Positions 24,749 to 36,200 of a stretch of DNA of 64,000 nucleotides are shown here, in pieces. The notes under the pieces are model-generated. The model saw only the letters and a program-made list of their open reading frames with translations, was not told the DNA's origin and did no database searches. Position numbers and translations under genes: made by a program. Each line of letters opens with the position of its first letter. Positions within the stretch are counted from its first letter, which is position 1. This DNA comes from Enoplolaimus lenunculus. Lineage: Eukaryota; Nematoda; Enoplea; Enoplida; Thoracostomopsidae. The DNA lies in NCBI GenBank assembly GCA_030248215.1, contig JASANG010003910.1, forward strand, positions 248,001-312,000. The letters run 5' to 3'.

Positions 24749-27700
24749 CATTGGCGTGAAATCGACCGTTGGGGTGAAACGGACAATTGGGGTGAAACCA
24801 ACAGTTGGGGTGAAACCAACCGTTGGGGTGAAACTAACCGTTGGGGTGAAACCCACCGTTGGGGTGAAACCAACCGTTGGGGTGAAACCAACTGTTGGGG
24901 TGAGACCAACCGTTGGGGTGAGACCAACCGTTGGGGTGAAACCAACCGTTGGGGTGAAACCAACTGTTGGGGTGAGATCAACCGTTGGGGTGAGACCAAC
25001 CGTTGGGGAGAAACCAACCGTTGGGGTGAAACCAACCGTTGGGGTGAAACCAACCGTTGGGATGAAACCAACCGTTGGGGTGAAACCAACCGTTGGGGTG
25101 AAACCAACCGTTGGGGTGAAACCAACCGTTGGGGTGAGACCAACCGTTGGGGTGAGACCAACCGTTGGGGTGAGACCAACCGTTGGGGTGAAACCAACCG
25201 TTGGGGTGAAACCAACCGTTGGGGTGAAACCAACCGTTGGGGTGAAACCAACCGTTGGGGTGAAACCAACCGTTGGGGTGAAACCAACCGTTGGGGTGAA
25301 ACCAACCGTTGGGGTGAAACCAACCGTTGGGGTGAAACCAACCGTTGGGGTGAAACCGACCGTTGGGGTGAAGCCAACCGTTGGGGTGAAACCAACCGTT
25401 GGGGTGAAACCAACCGTTGGGGTGAAACCAACCGTTGGGGTGAAACCAACCGTTGGGGTGAAACCAACCGTTGGGGTGAAACCAACCGTTGGGGTGAGAC
25501 CAACCGTTGGGGTGAGACCAAGCGTTGGGGTGAGACCAACCGTTGGGGTGAAACCAACCGTTGGGGTGAAACCAACCGTTGGGGTGAAACCAACCGTTGG
25601 GGTGAAACCAACCGTTGGGGTGAAACCAACCGTTGGGGTGAAACCAACCGTTGGGGTGAAACCAAGCGTTGGGGTGAAACCGACCGTTGGGGTGAAACCA
25701 AGCGTTGGGGTGAAACCGACCGTTGGGGGAACCAACCGTGAAACCAACCGTTGGGGTGAAACCAACCGTTGGGGTGAAACCAAGCGTTGGGGTGAAACCG
25801 ACCGTTGGGGTGAAACCGACCGTTGGGGTGAAACCAACCGTTGGGGTGAAACCAACCGTTGGGGTGAAACCAACCGTTGGGGTGAAACCAACGGTTGGGG
25901 TGAAACCAACCGTTGGGGTGAAACCGACCGTTGGGGTGAAACCAACCGTTGGGGTGAAACCGACCGTTGGGGTGAAACCAACCGTTGGGGTGAAACCAAC
26001 CGTTGGGTTGAAACCAACCGTTGGGGTGAAACCGACCGTTGGGGTGAAACCAACCGTTGGGGTGAAACCAACCGTTGGGTTGAAACCAACCGTTGGGGGG
26101 AAACCAACCGTTGGGGGAAACCAACCGTTGGGGGAAACCAACCGTTGGGGGAAACCAACCGTTGGGGTGAAACCAACCGTTGGGGTGAAACCAACCGTTG
26201 GGGTGAAACCAACCGTTGGGGTGAAACCAACCGTTGGGGTGAAACCAACCGTTGGGGTGAAACCAACCGTTGGGTTGAAACCAACCGTTGGTGGGTAACC
26301 AAAGGTTGGGGGATACCAACCGTTGGGGGAAACCAACCGTTGGGGGAAACCAACCGTTGGGGTGAAACCAACCGTTGGGGTGAAACCAACCGTTGGGGTG
26401 AAACCAACCGTTGGGGTGAAACCAACCGTTGGGGTGAAACCAACCGTTGGGGTGAAACCAACCGTTGGGGTGAAACCAACCGTTGGGGTGAAACCGACCG
26501 TTGGGGTGAAACCGACCGTTGGGGTGAAACCAACCGTTGGGGTGAAACCAACCGTTGGGGTGAAACCAACCGTTGGGGTGAAACCAACCGTTGGGGTGAA
26601 AACGATCGTTGGGGTGAAACCAACCGTTGGGGTGAAACCAACCGTTGGGGTGAAACCGACCGTTGGGGTGAAACCGACCGTTGGGGTGAAACCAACCGTT
26701 GGGGTGAAACCAACCGTTGGGGTGAAACCAACCGTTGGGGTGAAACCAACCGTTGGGGTGAAAACGATCGTTGGGGTGAAACAAACCGTTGGGGTGAAAA
26801 CGATCGTTGGGGTGAAACCAATAGTTGGGGTGAAACCAATCGTTGGGGTGAAACCAACCGTTGGGGTGAAACCAACCGTTGGGGTGAAACCAACCGTTGG
26901 GGTGAAACCAACCGTTGGGGTGAAACCAACCGTTGGGGTGAAACCAACCGTTGGGGTTAAACCAACCGTTGGGGTTAAACCAACCGTTGGGGTGAAACCA
27001 ACCGTTGGGGTGAAACCAAGCGTTGGGGTGAAACCGACCGTTGGGGTGAAACCAACCGTTGGGGTGAAACCAACCGTTGGGGTGAAACCAACCGTTGGGG
27101 TGAAACCAACCGTTGGGGTGAAACCAACCGTTGGGGTGAAACCAACCGTTGGGGTGAAACCAACCGTTGGGGTGAAACCAACCGTTGGGGTGAAACCAAC
27201 CGTTGGGGTGAAACCAACCGTTGGGGTGAAACCAACCGTTGGGGTGAGACCAACCGTTGGGGTGAGACCAACCGTTGGGGTGAGACCAACCGTTGGGGTA
27301 AAACCAACCGTTGGGGTGAAACCAACCGTTGGGGTGAAACCAACCGTTGGGGTGAAACCAACCGTTGGGGTGAAACCAACCGTTGGGGTGAAACCAAGCG
27401 TTGGGGTGAAACCAACCGTTGGGGTGAAACCAACCGTTGGGGTGAAACCAACCGTTGGGGTGAAACCAACCGTTGGGGTGAAACCAAGCGTTGGGGTGAA
27501 ACCAAGCGTTGGGGTGAAACCGACCGTTGGGGTGAAACCGACCGTTGGGGTGAAACCAACCGTTGGGGTGAAACCAAGCGTTGGGGTGAAACCAAGCGTT
27601 GGGGTGAAACCAACGGTTGGGGTGAAACCGACCGTTGGGGTGAAACCAACCGTTGGGGTGAAACCGACCGTTGGGGTGAAACCAACCGTTGGGTTGAAAC

Positions 27701-29146
27701 CAACCGTTGGGGTGAAACCGACCGTTGGGGTGAAACCAACCGTTGGGGTGAAACCAACCGTTGGGGTGAAACCAACCGTTGGGTTGAAACCCCCCGGTGG
27801 GGGGAAACCAACCGTTGGGGGAAACCAACCGTTGGGGTAAACCAACCGTTGGGGTGAAACCAACCGTTGGGGTGAAACCAACCGTTGGGGTGAAACCAAC
27901 CGTTGGGGTGAAACCAACCGTTGGGGTGAAACCAACCGTTGGGGTGAAACCAACCGTTGGGGTGAAACCGACCGTTGGGGTGAAACCAACCGTTGGGGTG
28001 AAACCAACCGTTGGGGTGAAACCAACCGTTGGGGTGAAACCAACCGTTGGGGTGAAAACGATCGTTGGGGTGAAACAAACCGTTGGGGTGAAAACGATCG
28101 TTGGGGTGAAACCAATAGTTGGGGTGAAACCAATCGTTGGGGTGAAACTAACCGTTGGGGTGAAACCAACCGTTGGGGTGAAACCAACCGTTGGGGTGAA
28201 ACCAATAGTTGGGGTGAAACCAACCGTTGGGGTGAAACCAACCGTTGGGGTGAAACCAACCGTTGGGGTGAAACCAACCGTTGGGGTGAAACCAACCGTT
28301 GGGGTGAAACCAACCGTTGGGGTGAAACCAACCGTTGGGGTTAAACCAACCGTTGGGGTGAAACCAACCGTTGGGGTGAAACCAACCGTTGGGGTGAAAC
28401 CAACCGTTGGGGTGAAACCAAGCGTTGGGGTGAAACCGACCGTTGGGGTGAAACCGACCGTTGGGGTGAAACCAACCGTTGGGGTGAAACCAACCGTTGG
28501 GGTGAAACCAACCGTTGGGGTGAAACCAACCGTTGGGGTGAAACCAACCGTTGGGGTGAAACCAACCGTTGGGGTGAAACCAACCGTTGGGGTGAAACCA
28601 ACCGTTGGGGTGAAACCAACCATTGGGGTGAAACCAACCGTTGGGGTGAAACCAACCGTTGGGGTGAAACCAACCGTTGGGGTGAAACCAACCGTTGGGG
28701 TGAAACCAACCGTTGGGGTGAAACCAACCGTTGGGGTGAAACCAACCGTTGGGGTGAAACCAACCGTTGGGGTGAAACCAACCGTTGGGTGTGAAACAAA
28801 CCGTTGGGGTGAAACAAACCGATGGCGTAAAACCAACCGTTGGGGTGAAACAAACCGTTGGGGTGAAAACGATCGTTGGGGTGAAACAAACCGTTGGGGT
28901 GAAAACGATCGTTGCGGTGAAACAAACCGTTGGGGTGAAACCAATCCTTCGGGTGAAACAAATTGGTGGGGTGAAACTAACCGTTGGGGTGAAACCAACC
29001 GTTAGGGGAATCCAACCGTTGGGGTGAAACCAACCGTTGGGGTGAAACAAACCGATGGCGTGAAACCAACCGTTGGGGTGAAACTAACCGTTGGGGTGAA
29101 ACCCACCGTTGGGGTGAAACCAACCGTTGGGGTGAAACCAACCGTA
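24749..29146. repeat. 18-bp satellite array, about 4.4 kb (roughly 240 units)
   Basis: The unit is ggggtgaaaccaaccgtt, repeated almost without interruption. Units differ by single changes (aagcgttgg, gaccgttgg, gagacc, aacgatcg). Because 18 is a multiple of three and the unit is free of stops in five of six frames, it generates open frames up to about 1,400 codons. These encode GETNRW, GVKPTV, VSPQRL, HPNGWF or FTPTVG repeats. Occasional units lacking a base (gggggaaacc) shift these frames together. No start context, signal sequence or unique domain accompanies any of them, so it is a satellite and not a gene. Each unit contains the near-palindrome ccaaccgttgg. Confidence 0.95.
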
Positions 29147-29591
29147 AAGCCCTATAAAGAGTACCTATAAAGTTATAATCGTATAAAATTACTTAGCTAA
29201 CGGGTAAAAAGTGCTGAACCAAAATGGAAAATTTCGTGCACTTTCTGGTAGGAGTTTTTTGACCGTAACTACTGAAGGCCACGTTCGTTTGGCAAATCCT
29301 TTGGCACAGATATTCCCGACGGACCAGGATATCAGTGTACAAAATTTAAACGAAACAGGTCTGATGTTACCTGAGTACCAACATGCAAACTAAACTGAAA
29401 ATACGCACTTGAGAAGCGCGAACCATATATATGAACACTATCGTGTTCATATGATTCTGAAAACATTAGTTTGCTTCCTGCTGTTTTCAGTCGAAATCGC
29501 CCCAGAAAAACAACTGGTGATCCGTTCGTTTAGAATAAATTTAGTTGTCCCGTTTTTTCAACATATAGGCTCCAAAGCTGTTTCGGATGTC

Positions 29592-29788
29592 GACCCATGT
29601 AAAAGATCAGGGGCGGAATGTTTTTCTGAGGGACTGCAATAGAGGAATTTTAAGCTTGAGACTATTTTTTTGCTTGGCTTAAAGATTAAGCTTAAGCTTA
29701 CGAATATGCTCATTCTTACGCTTAGGTTTAGTAATAGGCTTAGGAATATGCGTATAATACTGTTTCGCTCCTGTTCTTTACATTGGCC
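29592..29788. mobile_element. TTAGGC MITE, complete copy
   Basis: The ends are gacccatgtaaaagatcag and ctgttctttacattggcc. The flanking octamer CGGATGTC is perfect on both sides (29584-29591, 29789-29796). The middle carries taagcttacgaatatgctc and cttaggtttagtaataggc. Confidence 0.88.
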
Positions 29789-30225
29789 CGGATGTCCAAG
29801 CAAAAATAATCGACGGGAAGCAACATAGTCGATCGCACTCCTGTTCCTCGTTATCCGGCCGGAACACGAGACGCAGCTAAGTATTAATATTGTTTGAGAG
29901 CAAGAATGCAGTTGGCGCAAAATATTTTCTTGCAACTGTTTTGACAAACCGAAATATATACGTGCGTTTTATTCATTGACTACGAGAATAGCAACACAAT
30001 GACGTTAACCGAAATATGAGTATCATTGGTTGTCTGTGAACATTTGACGCTTGTACTAACTTACAGGTTCGACAATGGGCACGTAAACGATAGCAGGAGC
30101 AAAAGCGCAGAAAACTATTATTAGTTTATTTTTACCTTTACTCACGCAAACGTCATGAGTCACATGTCGAGCAATGGATTTTTCTCTGATTAATTGGTTT
30201 CCGTGTGTACAAAACTGATTTTAAT

Positions 30226-30360
30226 AGGCTAAGGCTTGAGCCTTTAGGCTTAGGAATGCGTCCATCTTTACGCTTTTATGCTTAGGTTTAGGCTTAGGCT
30301 TAGGCTTAGGCTTAGGAATATGGTTATACTACTGTTTAGGCCCTGTTCTATACATGGGCC
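30226..30360. mobile_element. TTAGGC MITE, right half
   Basis: It holds four consecutive ttaggc units and the right TIR ccctgttctatacatgggcc ending at 30360. The left TIR is missing or unrecognisable. The following bases up to about 30425 are cccaaa/tttggg-rich and resemble 31680-31760. Confidence 0.6.
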
Positions 30361-30520
30361 ACATACCTAGTTTCCCAAAATCCCAATTTCTTGGGTAATA
30401 TCCCAAATTTGAAAATTCCATTTACCCAAAATCGCAAACGAAAACGTAGCACCCAAAGTCGCAAGCTCTGGCCAAGTGTGCCGAAATCGCAATTGCCCGA
30501 AACTATACGACTATACGAAA

Positions 30521-30870
30521 GAGGGTACAAACGCAAGTGTGCCTCAGGCTCCGGCAAAAAATCGATCTCCGGCTCCGGCATCGACTCCGGTAGAATTTTT
30601 GTCGGAGGTTCCGGCAATTTTGGTAGTGAAATTTTGCAGTTGTACAAATTTTACCTGTTTGGCGCATTTAGTTTTAACGTTTGGCACCATTATGAGGAAA
30701 AAATTATCGAGATTTCGTAAAAATAAGCGTAAAGTCAAACGATTTAACAACACATTGCAGATATTTGCTAAAATTAACAAATTATATATCGTTTTAACTA
30801 CCTAATTTCATCTCACCTCCGGATTAGCCTCCGGTTCCGGCTCCGGTATGTTTCACCCTCGGTTGCACCC
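30521..30870. mobile_element. CTCCGG hAT-like MITE
   Basis: It aligns throughout with the 23258-23599 copy: gagggtacaa start, ggctccggc arm, gtagaatttttgt core word, ttgcagatatttgctaaaatt, cacctccgg arm, ggttgcaccc end. The target duplication is decayed. Confidence 0.75.
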
Positions 30871-31001
30871 GTATACAAGGGCCTTAAAATTCAGCTGCCA
30901 ATGATATCGCGAACTGTGAAATGTCCATTTAGAGCAAAATAATGGTTGCAAACTTTTGTAGAAGCACAAAAATAGCACTTTGAGATTATCCCGTTTTCCA
31001 C

Positions 31002-31371
31002 CAGGGTACAACCAGAGGTATGCTTGCGGCTCCGGCACAAAATCAGCCTCCGGCTTCGGCTCTGGCTTCTGTAGAATTTTTGCCATAAATTCCGGCAATT
31101 TCTATAGTATAATTTTGTATTATTTTGCAAAATTCACCTGTTTAGCGTGTTTCGATTTAGTTTTGTCACATATTTCAAAAAAGAATTTCCGAAATTTCGC
31201 AAAAAACATTAGCGTAAAACCAAACAACTTAGCAACATATTGCAGATATTGGCTAAAATTAACAAATTAACCATCAATTTTACTGCCTAATTTCGCCTCG
31301 CCTCCGGCTCCGGCAAGTTTCGTTGACCTTCGGGTCCGACTCCGGTATTTTTCACGTCCGGTGGCACCCTA
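31002..31371. mobile_element. CTCCGG hAT-like MITE
   Basis: It starts cagggtacaaccagagg and ends tccggtggcaccct. The flanking octamer TTTTCCAC is identical on both sides (30994-31001, 31372-31379). The internal order of words is the same as in the 23258 copy. Confidence 0.88.
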
Positions 31372-31505
31372 TTTTCCACAGTATTACTGCTACCTAGATT
31401 GGATGATGTATGACAAGAGTGTTCAACTGCGTACATTTTGCATACTGTACTGACCCGAGGGTCCCCATTTTGATTCCCAATCAGTATGACTCCGAACCCA
31501 TGGGC

Positions 31506-31663
31506 CCATGTAACTTTAAGGAGCGTAACAGTAGATTAAGCGTATTCCTAAGCCTATGCGTTGCAAAAATGTGTTCCTAAGCCTAAGCCTAAGCAAAAAA
31601 TATAATCCAGAATACTCTTTTATAGACCCACCAGAAACTTGGACGCCCCGTAAAGTTACATGG
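31506..31663. mobile_element. TTAGGC MITE, variant-end copy
   Basis: The ends are ggcccatgtaactttaag and ccgtaaagttacatgga. The interior has gtattcctaagcctatgcg and cctaagcctaagcctaagc, matching the 21832 subfamily. It is preceded by a fragment of the CTGTAGTGACCC element (31447-31500). Confidence 0.68.
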
Positions 31664-31864
31664 ACTGGCCTATGTCTAGAACAGGTCCCTCCCAATTTTC
31701 CGGGTAGGATATCCCAATTTACCAAAATACCAATATCACGGGTAATACCCTAATTTTCCTTGTGAAATCTATATATCCTGGGAAAATCAGAATGGGCATT
31801 GGCTGAGGCTTAGGTTTAGCGTCCGGCTTAAACTTAAGCCTAAATGGGCTAAATTTTATGTGTA

Positions 31865-32303
31865 CTGTAGTGACCCGAATAGAGGGGGGGTAATAAGAGG
31901 GGGTCCCCATTTTGAGTCCCAATCAATAGGAGTCTGCATCCCGAATTAGAGTCCGTAAGCGGATAGAGTCCCTAAACCCTGATTTGAGTCCATAAATGTC
32001 AATTATCCCTAATTGTATCACATAAATGACTCCAGGACCAAATAAAGTCGAGTTCAAAACTTTAAAGCGTACTTAAGTTTTGAAAGTACATACATTCCTC
32101 AGTATAACCTTGCATTATTGATTAAGCTATTGACACAAGACAAAGAAACGATTCATTATCGGATAATTGCAGTACCGGATAAATATCAGTAATGAAGAGT
32201 GGCGGAGCGTGGGTTAAAAATAAATAACAGTCCGTAACCGAATAAGGGGGGTACTCTCTCGAGAGGCCATATCAATATCAGCCCCCCTTATTCGAGTTAA
32301 TGA
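31865..32303. mobile_element. CTGTAGTGACCC element with GAGTC hairpin fragment attached
   Basis: The left end ctgtagtgacccgaatagag is flanked by TA. The interior follows the 33563-34004 copy closely (gagtcccaatcaataggagt, ggaccaaataaag, aataacagtccgtaacc). The right end is degraded and runs into 32303-32392, part of the GAGTCAAATTCGACTC hairpin element also found at 39119 and 46715. Non-coding. Confidence 0.75.
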
Positions 32304-33388
32304 TGAGTCAAATTGAATCTCTTCGAAATAGGCTTTTCGGGACTACACTAACTGAGTCAAATTCGACTCAACCAGAGTCAAATTCGACTCACTGTTGTGC
32401 CCCCTCAAACCCCCACTAGGCAATTTACGTATTTATTGTATCGTTTTAAACATTGTTATTGTCTATGAAATACAGATTCAAACAGCTAAGCCAAAACGAT
32501 AATATCACAATGAGTGCGCTCCAACCAGGGGCGTTGACAGGATTTCGTAGCCGGAGGGCAGCCCAATTTATTTAGAAAGGCTCAATAGATCGTTTAAAAT
32601 ATATCCCTATTTTCACGTGCAGTGAGAGATACATGGCGAAAGTGCAATGTTCGATGTTGATGCCGAGGGACATATCTATGTCGTGTCAAGACGTACCAAT
32701 TGCTGATTTAAGCTGACATACATAAGTACTGGTTCATATTACTCATAAAGGCCTGTCTACTAAGCCTAAGCCTAAGCCTAAATCTTATATGATGTGGGAC
32801 AACTTTCATGATGTGGGCGGCAGGTTTTACCAGCGGAAGCCGTATTATAAGCTGAGTGTAAGACCTATTGCCAGTCACGTTCTTAAACAAGCTAACTACG
32901 GTACATATCTGCTGATTTGAAAATCTAAATACCTACAGCTAGACTACTTGAAGTGCAAAAATATGGTAGGTAAAGTTTCTAGCATCACGGTTAACTTGTT
33001 TTTAAAAGTTAAAGGCCTGTCACCACCTGATGATTAGACACTTATGTACATTTAAGACCGACGACAGATTAGATATCAGATTTCTCGAAATGTATTTCAA
33101 TCCTAAAAATGAATATTTTTTTGGTTTTACTATGAGCGGCTAATCTATAAAATAGCAACTTTCTTTTATTGTTGAAAAAAATGACGAAATCTTGTTAGTT
33201 GCACTTCCGTTCACTCTGTACGTTCAACTTTCGTGATTGCATTAACTTTACGCATCAGTACAATTGTGTTGTATCTGATGGACCAAGATCAAAGTAACCC
33301 GGGTGACTGGCGTATGCGAAATTTAAGGATTCTATACATTTGTATTCAGGACGTTCTGGTTCGTTTACTGAATTAGGTTAACATTTTC

Positions 33389-34042
33389 GGCCCATGTATA
33401 GAACAGGGCCGAATCGTTTTCCGGCGGGGCTGTAATAGAATCAGTTTAAGCTTTAGACTAACTTTTTTGCTTAGGCTTAGGCTTAGGCTTAGGCTTTAGG
33501 CTTACGAATAGGCTCTTAGGTTTAGGCTTAGGTTTAGGGTTAGACTTAGTAATATGCTTACACTGTAGTGACCCGAATAAGAGGGCGGGGGGTAATAAGA
33601 GGGGTCCTCATTTTGAGTCCCAATCAATAGGAGTCCGTATCCCTAATAAGAGTCCGTAAGCGGAGAGAGTCCCTAAACCCTAATTAGAGCTGATAAATGT
33701 TAATTATCCCTAATTGTAGCGCATTATGACTAGAGGACCAAATAAACTTCAGTTCGAAATTTTAAAGCTTACTTAAGTTTTGAAAGTAACATTCCAAAGT
33801 ATAAGCTTGCATTATCGCTCAAGCTTTTGTTGCAAGGCAAAAAGCGCTTAATTCGACGGATAGTTGCAATACCTTATATATCAGTAAAGAAGGGTGGCGG
33901 AGGGCTTTTTGAAAATAAATAACAGTCCGTAACCAAATAACAGGGGGTTCCCTCTGGAGACACCAAATAAATATCAGTCCCCCCTCTTATTCGGGTCACT
34001 ACAGTACTTACTACTGTTCCGACCCTGTTCTATACATAGATT
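33389..34042. mobile_element. TTAGGC MITE interrupted by a CTGTAGTGACCC element
   Basis: The outer element starts ggcccatgtatagaacaggg and ends ccctgttctatacata. Its left part holds a run of about four ttaggc units. A second element at 33563-34004 (442 bp), with TIRs ctgtagtgacccgaataaga and tcttattcgggtcactacag, splits its right arm. The outer sequence resumes with cttactactgttccgaccctg. The nesting shows the order of insertion. Confidence 0.85.
33563..34004. mobile_element. CTGTAGTGACCC element, intact ends, nested
   Basis: The TIRs are at least 22 bp with almost no mismatch, and TA follows the right end. TA flanks are also seen at the left of the 31865 copy and at the right of the 19447 copy, suggesting TA target choice as in Tc1/mariner-type elements. 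The interior is non-coding and repeats gagtcc/ggactc motifs. Confidence 0.82.
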
Positions 34043-34671
34043 GGCATTTCCGAACCCAAAAGCATTCATTACAGAGAGCAACAATATTGCATATCTGCTG
34101 TAACAGTTGTGTATGACGATATTTCGTCACTCTGATAACTCATCGAGCAACATCTTGCAGCCAGACATTACATTGATCCGACAATTTTTCACCCATCATA
34201 ATAGGCTTAGGCTTAAGATCAAGCTTCGGTTTGGGCATAGCTGTCAGACGACAACTTATCGGGCAACGAATTGTTTATACGGTGGTGTAGTTGGTTGCAC
34301 ACGGAAAATTTTGATTTGCTCACTGAACATGAAATGGCAAAACTGTGTCGATGGTTTTGTTTTTGAAGGCGGGTTTTTTTGAGAATGGACTGTTAAACGA
34401 ACCCAATTATATTTCAAACATTGAATTGTGTTATACGCCAACGTGTACAGTTTTACACAAATTAAAATGATCGGGTTTGTGAAACCCACGTGTTTATAGC
34501 GTAAAATTTAGCAAAATTTATATAAGTTTACGCGACGTGCCCATTTGCATGCACCACGGCTAAAGGCTTGTAACATCAAAATCAAACAAATGGGATAGCA
34601 GATCAATCTGGTGCAAGGTGAAATATACCGGAGCCGGATGTTGATTTTCAACTGGAGCCGGAAACAGACCT

Positions 34672-34894
34672 TTAACCTCTTCTCACATTGAGTTGCCTAT
34701 AGGCAACTAAGCGCAGTGTATATACGTTAAATATTGTATATCGCACCGTGTTTAACAATTGCAACACGTAGCGTCAGGCTCCTATAGCTGAGTGGTGATG
34801 GTATACGCCTCCCACTCCAGTCACTGGAGTTCGAATCCTAGCATAAAAGTAGGTCTCAGGGGAAATAGAAAATATTCATGTCAGAAAGGGTTAA
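34672..34894 (+). mobile_element. tRNA-containing inverted-repeat element (SINE-like)
   Basis: A tRNA-like unit at about 34789-34851 has an A-box tagctgagtggt and a B-box gagttcgaatcct with a plausible anticodon arm (gcctcccactccagt). It sits inside a longer repeat whose ends read ttaacctcttctcac and agaaagggttaa. The same composite occurs at 38321-38567 (reverse) and about 47840-48130. The acceptor stem does not pair, so it is not a functional tRNA gene. Confidence 0.65.
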
Positions 34895-36080
34895 TGTACC
34901 CTGACGCAATGAGTTGTGTTTCACGTATGGAAACAGACAGTTAAGGTCACAGATGGAAGTGGGGAGGCTAGCGACACCTAACCGCGCCTCGTCCCACTGG
35001 GGTCTTTTTCTAGCCGCCCCATGTAGCGCTATGGACCACCACCCCATAAAAACTCTGCCCCAGCTGTTCGAAAATAGGAGTTAAATAAACAAAAAATTAA
35101 CAGAGATTTAATATCGATTTTTGTGTTAATTTCCAACGTTTTATACAATTAATATATTTTCTCGCGGCCTTTACTTAATCAGTACAAATTTAAATTGAAT
35201 TTTTAGCAAGCGGCTGGTCGAAACTAATTAATATGGCGGTTAAAATTTAAATATTCAGTCTACGAAAAACGTTTTCAGTTTCACTTTTCAGCTAAAAATT
35301 TCGAGACCGAAAGAATGTTGTGTTTCATTTTTGTCCCAATTCAGGTTTAAACAGTGCTGGACAGCAGGAAAAGAACGAAAAAATTTGTACGGGTTTTGTA
35401 CGTTTTTTCAAAGACGTAGAAAAACAGAAATCACTTTAACCAAAATACATACAAGCAAATAAATAACGTACGTAAAACAGCGACATAGCGTCTCCGAAAA
35501 CTGTATGAAATTGGTTGTTTCTATGCCAATATTCCGAAATGAGTTTTGGTTTAAAATGTCAGGAGGACCGCTGATTCACTAGATTCTGTACCGTTGTTTG
35601 ATTGAAAATGAAATATTTTCTGCTCCTTGTATATACTTCTTTGATCTGAAAATGATTACTGTACGTTATACCGTTTTGGAGACGGCCTGGCAGCCGCCCC
35701 TACTTTATTATTAGCAGTATATGTCTCAAGGTACTAATTTTACAACAGTTTGAATGAGGAAGGTTTCTAATTTAAGGCTATTTAGCAGTTATTTTTGTTT
35801 AAGTTAATTAATCTTTTTAAAATTTTGCCAGTAATTTTTCATAAAAAATACGATTTTTTAAAGGCACGGTGAAAAGTATTCCCCTAGAAAAATTTGCCTT
35901 GGTCCCCTCTGTTTTCACCAAGCCTATTTTAGAGACGGCCTAGAGGCCGCCTCTTTTAAAATGAAGAAATTTGTCCGGCATTGATTTTGCGTTCGTTTTT
36001 CTTCAATATCCGGTCATGTAAGCAATTTTGGCGCATGTATAGAACAGACCCAGTGTCTACTTATATTTTTGTGCGCTAAG

Positions 36081-36200
36081 CAGGGTGCAAAACGGAAATG
36101 GATTACATCGGAATTGGGATCGGAACAGCGAGTTTGCGTTGGATCGGAATTAATAATTTGCTATTAACAAATATAATATTCATTTAGGGTGTCTGTTGGC
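36081..36200 (+). mobile_element. Left part of a CGGAAT hAT-like MITE
   Basis: It starts cagggtgcaaaacgg and continues like 12297-12420 (ggattacatcggaatt, aataatttgctattaac, gtgtctgttggct). The right end is missing. A solo TTAGGC-MITE end (gcatgtatagaacag) lies at about 36034. Confidence 0.6.

Noticed and set aside
24674-29050. Very long open frames on both strands (up to about 1,425 codons)
   Set aside because: They are all translations of the same 18-bp satellite in different frames and have no unique sequence, start context or splice signals.
31680-31760. TTAGGC-MITE left end plus tttccc/gggtaa block as a separate element
   Set aside because: Only a short similarity to 30360-30425 is visible and no paired end was found, so I do not call it.
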